64,000 bases of DNA from Pedobacter cryoconitis (GTDB lineage: Bacteria > Bacteroidota > Bacteroidia > Sphingobacteriales > Sphingobacteriaceae): the NCBI RefSeq assembly GCF_003259615.1, contig NZ_QLLR01000001.1, forward strand, positions 65,922 to 129,921. Reading direction: 5' to 3'. The notes beneath the pieces were generated by a model. That model had not been told where the DNA came from. It was given only the letters and a program-made list of their open reading frames with translations, and did no database searches. The translations under genes and the position numbers were made by a program. This document shows positions 17,807 through 25,249 of this stretch, piece by piece (positions within the stretch are counted from its first letter, which is position 1; each line of letters begins with the position of its first letter).

Positions 17807-19954
17807 TTAAACTGTAGGCTTCAATTGAATATAATCTGCCATTACTCTTAAAGTTTCATCTTCTAAGAAATCAAAATTTTCACTCTTTTTGATTTTATCA
17901 CCCTTTTTAACTGGTGGCAATCCTCTTGTAGCTCTCAATTTATTGGTTTTTTCTAAAGCTTTAACCTCCAGCACTTCCCTTTCTGACTTCAGTTTATTCT
18001 CATTCAAAGTAACTGAAGTTTCCAGATTACGTTTTTTCATGTCTGCAATATCCTGAACCAGAATCTTGTAATCCAGCGATTTATCCATCCTTGTTTCATG
18101 CAGTTTAGCCAGTTCTGTTCTCAGTGCAGCCAGGTTAGCCACCGGTACAAAATCCGATTTCTGGATCTCATCCCAAGGTAAAGCAGAAGCTTCTGTATCC
18201 TCACCTACTTTATCCATTGGATAAAAAGAAGGTAAAGTAATATCCGGCATCACCCCTTTATGCTGTGTACTGCTACCATTTACACGATAAAACTTAGCGA
18301 TAGTTAAATTGATTTGCCCTAATTGAGGAACTTCAGCTGTTTGAACAGGTTTACCTGTACTATCCAATTTGACTAAGCTAGCTAAACGCTCCAAAATCGA
18401 AGGATTAACCAGTTTATTTAAATCAATCGGCTGCTGTACAGTCCCTTTACCATAAGTCTGTGTTCCGATAATCACCCCTCTTCCATAATCTTGTATTGCA
18501 CCTGCAAAGATCTCAGAAGCAGAAGCAGTTGTACGGTCTACGAGCACTCCAAAAGGCCCACTCCACGCTACACCAGGATTTTCATCACTATCTACTTCAA
18601 CCTCTCCTTTTTGATCTTTCACCTGAACAACAGGCCCCTGATCAATAAACAAACCAGTAAGGTCAATGGCTTCCAGCAAAGACCCTCCGCCATTACCGCG
18701 AAGATCCATCACAATCGCATCCACTTTATCTTTATTTTTCAGGGTATCAATTAATAGTTTAACATCACGTGTTGTGCTTTTATAGTTAGCCTCTTTAGCT
18801 ATTGCAGCTTTAGAATCTATATAAAACGCAGGCACACTAATGATTCCTACTTTATAAGGTTTGCCATTAGAATGGATGGTTTTCACTTCTTTTTTAGCTG
18901 ATTGATCTTCCATTACAATCTTCTCCCTGGTGATCTCTATAATCACAGGTTTTGAAGACATATCATGGCCTACAGGGATAATTTTCAACCGGACTACAGT
19001 CCCTTTAGGGCCTTTGATTTTTGCAACAGCATTGTCCAGTCTCCAGCCAATAATATCTTCAAATTCACCATCCGCTTGTGCAACTCCAATAATCCGGTCT
19101 CCTGCATGCAGTTGTTTACTTTTATAAGCCGGCCCGCCTGGTGTCACTTCTGCAATTTTCAACACATCATTTTCAGATTGCAGATAAGCACCAATCCCTT
19201 CTATCGAACGGGACATCTGCTCATTAAACTGACTGGCATTAGATGGATTAAAATAGTTGGTATGCGGGTCTATAGCTCCTGTAAAGGCATCCATCAATAC
19301 CTGAAACACATCCTGATTATTCAACTTAGAAGATTGTAACTTCAGGTTTTTGTATCTTTTGGTCAATGTTTCCGCATTTTTAGCATCCGAGGTTCCCGCC
19401 AGCTTTAAATTAACCAGTTCATATTTAACTTTCTTTTTCCAAATATCATTCAGCGTAGCAATTGAAGTTACCCAGGGCATTTTCTCCCGGTTAAAAACAT
19501 AGGTATCCTGCTGATTGAAATCATATTTATCTTTAATATGCGCCATCGCATAATCCAGCGTTTCATTATATCTTTTGGAATAAATATTAAAGATATAAAA
19601 TGGGGCACTCAGATCACCGTCTCTGAAAGAATCGTCCAGTGTTGTCCTGAACTGCTCAAAATCTTTAATATCTGAAGCCAGGAAATAATTACGGTAAGGA
19701 TCCAGTGCTTTGATATACTTATCCAGTACAATCGAAGAGATAGAATCATTTACTACTATCTTTTTATAATTGTAATTTTCTATCAGTGCAACGACCTGTC
19801 TTGCAACCAGGCTTTGCTTTTGATCAGGCATAATATTTGGAATACCCTCAACCACCTGTTGTGGCTTTGGAGTAGCCTGGCAGGCCAGAACGGCTGCAGT
19901 AAAAGTTGCCACTAATATTCTTTTTAACATCTCTTTAAATAATTTAAAATCCAT
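17807..19954 (-). CDS. prc: Carboxy-terminal processing protease (tail-specific protease Prc, S41A)
   Basis: Envelope serine protease that trims C-termini of proteins, 715 aa, about the size of E. coli Prc. It carries a lipoprotein-like signal (AAVLAC, C25). The order is an N-terminal helical domain, a PDZ domain around residues 240 to 330 (GIGAYLQSEND to GDRIIGVAQ), the S41 core, and a DUF3340 C-terminal domain from about residue 570. The Ser/Lys/Asp residues are in ASASEIFAGAIQDYGRG and TYGKGTVQ. The start is either the ATG at 19954 or an in-frame ATG eight codons later, which gives a shorter signal. Monocistronic. Confidence 0.94.
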   Translation of the reverse strand: MDFKLFKEMLKRILVATFTAAVLACQATPKPQQVVEGIPNIMPDQKQSLVARQVVALIENYNYKKIVVNDSISSIVLDKYIKALDPYRNYFLASDIKDFEQFRTTLDDSFRDGDLSAPFYIFNIYSKRYNETLDYAMAHIKDKYDFNQQDTYVFNREKMPWVTSIATLNDIWKKKVKYELVNLKLAGTSDAKNAETLTKRYKNLKLQSSKLNNQDVFQVLMDAFTGAIDPHTNYFNPSNASQFNEQMSRSIEGIGAYLQSENDVLKIAEVTPGGPAYKSKQLHAGDRIIGVAQADGEFEDIIGWRLDNAVAKIKGPKGTVVRLKIIPVGHDMSSKPVIIEITREKIVMEDQSAKKEVKTIHSNGKPYKVGIISVPAFYIDSKAAIAKEANYKSTTRDVKLLIDTLKNKDKVDAIVMDLRGNGGGSLLEAIDLTGLFIDQGPVVQVKDQKGEVEVDSDENPGVAWSGPFGVLVDRTTASASEIFAGAIQDYGRGVIIGTQTYGKGTVQQPIDLNKLVNPSILERLASLVKLDSTGKPVQTAEVPQLGQINLTIAKFYRVNGSSTQHKGVMPDITLPSFYPMDKVGEDTEASALPWDEIQKSDFVPVANLAALRTELAKLHETRMDKSLDYKILVQDIADMKKRNLETSVTLNENKLKSEREVLEVKALEKTNKLRATRGLPPVKKGDKIKKSENFDFLEDETLRVMADYIQLKPTV

Positions 19955-20019
19955 CCTTGTAACAATAGCTAAATATAATGCCAGTTTATCACTATCTAAC
20001 TATAAAATCCTTTTCTATC

Positions 20020-20051
20020 AAAAAAGGGACAAACGTTTTGGTTTATCCCTT
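20020..20051 (-). terminator. Terminator of the sulfate assimilation operon
   Basis: AAGGGA and AAAC (20024-20034) pair with GTTT and TCCCTT (20041-20051) with one mismatch; on the minus strand the stem is followed by TTTTT. It lies just after cysN. Confidence 0.8.
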
Positions 20052-20079
20052 GCTGTTTATCATTAAATGTCATTTATTT

Positions 20080-21330
20080 TTATTCAACTATAGCTCTGAA
20101 CATCAGTGCACCTACCGTTAAATTGGTACGTCCGTCAATTAAAATCGCCGAACCATTGGCCTTATTTTCAGTGTATAAATCAAAAGCCAGTTCATCAGCC
20201 GTTTTAATAACCACACGTCCTATATCATTTAATTTGAACTCATGAGTTTCCTCTTTTTCTAAAGTATTGATATTTACTTTATGCAGGATTTCTCTGATCT
20301 TACACTTGGTCAGCTTACTGTTATGCTGTAAGAAATAAGTAATAGAATCATCCATCGGCTTATTATCCATCCAGCACAGGTCAGCCTCTATCAATTGAGA
20401 ACGCTGTGGCAGATAACTTGAATTGACCAGTACGTCCCCCCTGCTAATATCAATATTATCTTTCAGGTGTAAAGTAACAGATTGCCCGGCGGTCGCTTCC
20501 TGTGGAGTCTGCTCAAAGATTTCAATCCGGTCAATGACAGAACTATTGCCCGAAGGCAGCACAGTTACTTTATCATTCACCTTAAAAGCACCACTCAAAA
20601 TCCGGCCTGCATAACCTCTGTAATCATGCAGCGCTTCAGTTTGCGGACGAATAACCCATTGCACAGGCATCCTTGCATAATGCAGATCCTGATTTACTGT
20701 CACTTCCACCGTTTCCAGAAAATCCAGCAAACTGGTTCCTTTATACCACGGCATATTTTCAGAAGTATGGACAATATTATCCCCTTTTAAAGCACTTACC
20801 GGGATAAAAGTAATATCCTGTAAATTCAGCTTCGCGGCCATCTTTTTATAGTTTTCAGTGATCGTATTAAATACTTCTTCACTGTAACCTTCCATATCCA
20901 TTTTATTGATACAGATCACTACGTGGCTTACCCCAAGTAAGGAAACCAGGTAAGAATGCCTGATGGTCTGCTCTACCACACCATTTCTTGCATCTACCAG
21001 GATGATAGCCAGATTAGCTGTCGATGCACCGGTAACCATATTACGGGTATACTGAATATGACCAGGTGTATCTGCAATAATAAACTTCCTTTTCTCAGTC
21101 TGAAAGTACTTATAAGCCACATCAATAGTGATCCCCTGTTCTCTTTCTGCCCGCAGCCCATCGGTTAAAATAGCCAGATCAATTGTACCGTCATCGTTTT
21201 TGCGGTTCGACTGCTGTAAAGCTTCCAGCTGATCTGCCAGAATAGAACCCGTATCATATAATAATCTGCCGATCAGGGTGCTTTTCCCGTCATCAACACT
21301 TCCTGCTGTAAAAAACTTAAGTATATTCAT
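20080..21330 (-). CDS. cysN: Sulfate adenylyltransferase GTPase subunit CysN
   Basis: Large subunit of ATP sulfurylase; GTP hydrolysis drives formation of APS from sulfate and ATP with CysD. 416 aa. GTPase motifs are clear: GSVDDGKST (G1), DTPGH (G3) and NKMD (G4), followed by elongation-factor-like beta-barrel domains. There is no C-terminal APS kinase (CysC) domain, so it is the unfused form. The start overlaps the cysD stop by one base (TAATG), a sign of translational coupling. Last gene of the sulfur operon, followed by a terminator. The absence of CysC agrees with the APS-type reductase encoded upstream. Confidence 0.97.
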   Translation of the reverse strand: MNILKFFTAGSVDDGKSTLIGRLLYDTGSILADQLEALQQSNRKNDDGTIDLAILTDGLRAEREQGITIDVAYKYFQTEKRKFIIADTPGHIQYTRNMVTGASTANLAIILVDARNGVVEQTIRHSYLVSLLGVSHVVICINKMDMEGYSEEVFNTITENYKKMAAKLNLQDITFIPVSALKGDNIVHTSENMPWYKGTSLLDFLETVEVTVNQDLHYARMPVQWVIRPQTEALHDYRGYAGRILSGAFKVNDKVTVLPSGNSSVIDRIEIFEQTPQEATAGQSVTLHLKDNIDISRGDVLVNSSYLPQRSQLIEADLCWMDNKPMDDSITYFLQHNSKLTKCKIREILHKVNINTLEKEETHEFKLNDIGRVVIKTADELAFDLYTENKANGSAILIDGRTNLTVGALMFRAIVE

Positions 21331-22235
21331 TAAAAGTATCCTCCTTTTTTGCGGTCTTCCATCGCTGCTTCAGACACTTTATCGTCCAGGCGGGCTCCAC
21401 GTTCACTTATTTTTGATGCGCTGATTTCCTCTATAATATCATCAATCTGATCAGCATCAGACTCAACTGCTGCAGTACAGCTCATATCCCCTACGGTACG
21501 GAACCTCACTTTGCGGTGGGTTACAACATCTGCCTCATCCATATTCAGAAAAGGAGATGCAGCCATCAGTTGTCCATTTCTGGTGATACAATCCCTGTTA
21601 TGCGCAAAATAGATAGACGGTAAACTCATTTTTTCCCTGCGGATATAGTTCCACACGTCCAGCTCCGTCCAGTTACTGATCGGGAATACCCTTACATTTT
21701 CTCCTTTATGGATTCTGCCATTATAAATATTCCACAGCTCCGGGCGCTGACGCTTTGGGTCCCACTGACCAAATTCATCCCTTACCGAAAAAATACGTTC
21801 TTTAGCTCTCGCTTTTTCCTCATCCCTTCTCGCACCACCAATACAGGCATCAAAACCGTGCTGCGCGATGGTATCCAGTAAAGTCACAGTCTGCAAAGCA
21901 TTTCTGCTTGCATTTTTACCTTTCTGCTCAATTACTTTACCGTTATCAATTGATTCCTGCACATAACCTACGATGAGCTTTTCGCCTAAACGTTCTACCA
22001 TTTCATCCCGGTAGTCAATCGTTTCCTGGAAATTATGCCCGGTGTCAATATGTACCAGTGGAAAAGGGAATTTACCTGGACGGAAAGCTTTTTCAGCAAG
22101 CCTGACCAGGGTAATAGAATCTTTTCCGCCTGAAAAAAGTAATGCCGGCTTCTCGAACTGCCCCGCTACCTCCCGCAGAATATGAATGGCTTCTGCTTCT
22201 AATTCGTCTAAATAATCTAAATTATATTTACTCAT
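21330..22235 (-). CDS. cysD: Sulfate adenylyltransferase subunit CysD
   Basis: Catalytic subunit of ATP sulfurylase, 301 aa, PP-loop ATPase fold. The pyrophosphate loop LLFSGGKDSITLVRLAEKA is near residue 35, and HIDTGHNFQET, CIGGARRDEEKAR and the FPISNWTELDVWNYI segment follow the family. The frame is open further upstream (to a TTG at 22397), but that region overlaps cysH and is not CysD-like; the ATG at 22235 gives the standard MSKYNLDYLDELEAE start. It begins 10 bases after cysH and its stop overlaps the cysN start by one base. Confidence 0.97.
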   Translation of the reverse strand: MSKYNLDYLDELEAEAIHILREVAGQFEKPALLFSGGKDSITLVRLAEKAFRPGKFPFPLVHIDTGHNFQETIDYRDEMVERLGEKLIVGYVQESIDNGKVIEQKGKNASRNALQTVTLLDTIAQHGFDACIGGARRDEEKARAKERIFSVRDEFGQWDPKRQRPELWNIYNGRIHKGENVRVFPISNWTELDVWNYIRREKMSLPSIYFAHNRDCITRNGQLMAASPFLNMDEADVVTHRKVRFRTVGDMSCTAAVESDADQIDDIIEEISASKISERGARLDDKVSEAAMEDRKKGGYF

Positions 22236-22245
22236 GTGTTTCTCG

Positions 22246-22950
22246 TTATTTTGTGGCGTGCAAACCACATTCCTTCTTTGACTGATCTTCCCACCACCAT
22301 CTTCCAGCTCTGAAATCCTCACCTTCCTGAACTGCCCTGGTACAGGGAGCGCAACCAATGCTCGGAAATCCTTTGTCATGAAGGGTATTGTATACAATAT
22401 TATTTTGCTTAATGTAAGCTTTGACTTCTTCCAGGCTCCAATAAAAGATTGGATGAAATTTAATCAGTTGATTTTCTTCGTCCCATTCCAGGTTTGACAT
22501 GTCTGTACGGTTTAAAGATTGTTCTGCCCTGATCCCGGTTACCCAGCATTGATTCCCTTTGAGTGCCCTTTTTAAAGGCACGATCTTGCGGATCGCACAA
22601 CACTCTTTTCTATTCTCAACTGATTCATAAAAACTATTTGGCCCCTTTTTAGAAACCATAGCTTCCAGTGCTGCTTCATCCGGATGATAGGCATAAATAG
22701 GCTTTTGATAGTTTTCCAGCGTTCTGTTCCATACATAGTATGTTTCAGGGAATAAACGGCCGGTTTCCAGTGTAAACACTTTTATTGGCAGATCATTGGC
22801 AAATATCAAATCCGTAATGACCTGATCTTCCCAGCCAAAACTCGTAGAAAAGGTAATCTGTCCCGCAAATTTCTGCGAAAGGAAAGTCAGGGCTTCCACC
22901 GGGCCCATGTCTTTAATCTGCACAGCTATTTCTTCCAGGTACGCTTTCAT
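22246..22950 (-). CDS. cysH: APS reductase (assimilatory, iron-sulfur type, CysH family)
   Basis: Reduces adenylyl sulfate to sulfite with thioredoxin as donor, 234 aa. The cysteine pattern decides the type: the adjacent pair in ENRKECCAIRK and the CxxC in IGCAPC together bind a [4Fe-4S] cluster in APS reductases and are absent from E. coli-type PAPS reductases. The catalytic cysteine is in KKECGLH near the C-terminus, and the nucleotide-site region is FSTSFGWEDQV. This fits the operon, which has CysDN but no APS kinase. It starts one base after the stop of the upstream siroheme-synthase/permease gene. Confidence 0.95.
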   Translation of the reverse strand: MKAYLEEIAVQIKDMGPVEALTFLSQKFAGQITFSTSFGWEDQVITDLIFANDLPIKVFTLETGRLFPETYYVWNRTLENYQKPIYAYHPDEAALEAMVSKKGPNSFYESVENRKECCAIRKIVPLKRALKGNQCWVTGIRAEQSLNRTDMSNLEWDEENQLIKFHPIFYWSLEEVKAYIKQNNIVYNTLHDKGFPSIGCAPCTRAVQEGEDFRAGRWWWEDQSKKECGLHATK

Positions 22951-22951
22951 T

Positions 22952-24448
22952 TTATATAACTTTTATAATAAACATAATAATACTTCTTAAACTCACTGCG
23001 ATTACGATAATCCCTACTGCAACCATAATGCTCTTAACCGAGATACGGTTAGAAACTTTTGCAGCTATCGGTGCTGCTAATGCACTGCCGATAACCAATC
23101 CTGCTACCGCTTCCCAATGTGCAGACTTCAGCATCGTAATAAACGTCAAGGAGCTCATCAGCGCAATAAAGAAACGGGTTAATTTTACTGTTCCCAGGGA
23201 GAACCTGGCATTTCTGCCGCCGGCAATCAGACTGGATAAAACAATAGAACCCCATCCGCCGCCGCCTACAGCATCAATAAAACCACCAAAAAGACCTAAT
23301 AAAGTGATTTTCTTAATCTTTCCGCCAACTCTCTTTCTGGAAATATTGAAGGCCTTGGAAAGAATCACCCCACCAAGTATCAAAGTATATAAGGAGATAA
23401 ATGGTTTGATATAAGCTCCATAATGCTCCAGAGAAGACAATAAATAAGCTCCTGCCACTGCGCCCAGAATACCCGGAATAATCAGTAATTTAAACAGTTT
23501 CCAGTTGATATTACCCATCCGGTAGTGCATCCAGCCAGCAATACCATTACTCAGTACTTCAGATAAATGGACACCCATACTAGCCGAAGCTGGCGGAATC
23601 CCCATAGAAAGTGAAAAAGCAGTAGAAGTAACCCCGTAAGACATGCCTATAGCACCATCTACCATTGCAAAAATAAAACCTCCCGCTAAAAACCAGTAAA
23701 ACATAGGGTTAATCTCCGCTACATAAGCCTGAAACTCCGGTTCCCTTTGCCAGAAAACAGCAATCAGGACAGCAATTGACAATACAATTGTTAACCAGAT
23801 GAACCATTTAAACTTAGGGTACGAACTTTTCTGAACAGCGGGCTCTGCAGCGTGCTGAACAGCAGGTTCTACAAGTACCGCGCTCACTTCATTCAGCTTC
23901 TTTACTTTCGAACTGAAATCTCCCTGTAAAGTATTTCGTAATGAACTCATTTGCTGCAAAGTAATATCCAGTTCGCCCGGTAGGTTATCATTAAACAATT
24001 CTTTTAATCTTTTAGCAATGGTTGGTGATTTGCCATTGGTAGAGATTGCAATTTTCAAATCTCCTTTTTTCACGATAGAACCCAGGTAGAAATCACATAA
24101 ATCAGGCTTATCAGCCACATTAACCAGTAATTTCAATGCGTGGGCATCACGTATTATTTCTTCATTCAGTGCGTTATTATTCGTGGCAGCAATCACAATA
24201 TCTGCCTGATGCAGGTCGGTCGCTGTATAACTTTTCTTCAAAAGTTTAACTCGCGGCAAGCGTTTAGCCAGTTCATAAGCCTCTTCATTTATCTCTTGCG
24301 CAATCACTGTAATTTCTGCCTGTTCACTCTGACCAAGCACGGCATTCAGCTTTTCAAGACCTACAGGCCCTGCTCCGATGATGACCGTATGCAGCTGATT
24401 GAGCTTTAAAAAAACAGGAAATAGTTGATTGCCTTTTAGTTCTTCCAC
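22952..24448 (-). CDS. Fusion: precorrin-2 dehydrogenase/ferrochelatase (CysG N-terminal type) plus TSUP permease
   Basis: A 498-aa two-part protein. Residues 1 to about 200 are the siroheme synthase N-terminal module, with the NAD-binding TVIIGAGPVGLEK, AATNNNALNEEI, NVADKPDLCDFYLGSIVKKG and ISTNGKSPTIAKRLKE, which oxidises precorrin-2 and inserts iron. After a linker rich in alanine, valine and proline, residues about 213 to 498 hold eight or so membrane helices of the TSUP/TauE/SafE (DUF81) family, including DGAIGMSYGVTSTAF and DAVGGGGWGSIV. The start is GTG at 24448. It lies between SUMT and APS reductase in the sulfur operon with gaps of 3 and 1 bases. The permease half may move sulfate, sulfite or another sulfur anion; direction is unknown. 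Confidence 0.93.
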   Translation of the reverse strand: MEELKGNQLFPVFLKLNQLHTVIIGAGPVGLEKLNAVLGQSEQAEITVIAQEINEEAYELAKRLPRVKLLKKSYTATDLHQADIVIAATNNNALNEEIIRDAHALKLLVNVADKPDLCDFYLGSIVKKGDLKIAISTNGKSPTIAKRLKELFNDNLPGELDITLQQMSSLRNTLQGDFSSKVKKLNEVSAVLVEPAVQHAAEPAVQKSSYPKFKWFIWLTIVLSIAVLIAVFWQREPEFQAYVAEINPMFYWFLAGGFIFAMVDGAIGMSYGVTSTAFSLSMGIPPASASMGVHLSEVLSNGIAGWMHYRMGNINWKLFKLLIIPGILGAVAGAYLLSSLEHYGAYIKPFISLYTLILGGVILSKAFNISRKRVGGKIKKITLLGLFGGFIDAVGGGGWGSIVLSSLIAGGRNARFSLGTVKLTRFFIALMSSLTFITMLKSAHWEAVAGLVIGSALAAPIAAKVSNRISVKSIMVAVGIIVIAVSLRSIIMFIIKVI

Positions 24449-24451
24449 AGG

Positions 24452-25249
24452 TTATAACTCTTCTTTAATGGCTGCAAAAAAATCTTTGATAGGCTGAAAT
24501 TGAGGATGCAGGGAAACTACTTCACCAAATACTAAAATGGCAGGTGCCCCGATTCCTTTTTCCAGCACAACTTCTTCAATCGTATCGACAATACCAATCG
24601 CCAGTTTTTCTTCTTCAGTAGAACCGCTTTGAATTACAGCAACTGGTAAATTTGCTTTCCCCTCTTGCTTGTAAAGCTTGACAATGTCTTTCAATTTGTT
24701 CAGCCCCATCAAAACCACGACTGTTGCCTTGGTACGGACAGCTTCATAAAGGTCATTGGATATTGCACCAGAAGCAGTAGATCCTGTCACCACCCAGAAG
24801 CTTTCACTTAACCCGCGGTGTGTAACCGGGATCTGCTGTAAACCAGGTACGGAAATGGAACTTGACAATCCCGGAATCATCTGCGCCGGGATACTATAAC
24901 CTGCTGCAAAATTCAGCTCTTCATAACCACGGCCAAATACAAATGGATCACCACCTTTCAAACGCACTACATGTCCATAATTAATCGCATAGTCCACCAT
25001 CAGTTTATTGATCGCTTCTTGTGAATAAGAATGTTCACCAGAACGTTTTCCTACATATACTTTGATAGCATCCGCAGCAGCGTATTCCAATACTTTTTCA
25101 TTCACCAACGCATCATATAAAACCACATCCGCATCTTTTAATGCGTTTGCGCCCTTCATCGTAATCAGTTCCGGATCTCCCGGCCCAGCGCCAACAAGCG
25201 TAATTCTTGGCGCTCTGATTTCTCTTTTTGTTCCTGAATTAATTAACAT
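24452..25249 (-). CDS. cobA: Uroporphyrinogen-III C-methyltransferase (SUMT)
   Basis: Methylates uroporphyrinogen III twice with S-adenosylmethionine to give precorrin-2, the first step to siroheme. 265 aa, cytoplasmic. The start of the tetrapyrrole methylase fold, LVGAGPGDPELITMKG, is near residue 19, followed by YVGKRSGEHSYSQ, RLKGGDPFVFGRGYEEL and PGLSSSISVPG, all typical of SUMT. It overlaps the sulfite reductase end by 11 bases and is followed after 3 bases by the gene that completes siroheme synthesis. It thus supplies the cofactor of the reductase encoded just upstream. Confidence 0.95.
   Translation of the reverse strand: MLINSGTKREIRAPRITLVGAGPGDPELITMKGANALKDADVVLYDALVNEKVLEYAAADAIKVYVGKRSGEHSYSQEAINKLMVDYAINYGHVVRLKGGDPFVFGRGYEELNFAAGYSIPAQMIPGLSSSISVPGLQQIPVTHRGLSESFWVVTGSTASGAISNDLYEAVRTKATVVVLMGLNKLKDIVKLYKQEGKANLPVAVIQSGSTEEEKLAIGIVDTIEEVVLEKGIGAPAILVFGEVVSLHPQFQPIKDFFAAIKEEL

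Noticed and set aside
22236..22397. N-terminal extension of CysD
   Set aside because: It starts at TTG, overlaps the cysH end in another frame, and does not resemble CysD; the ATG at 22235 fits the family.
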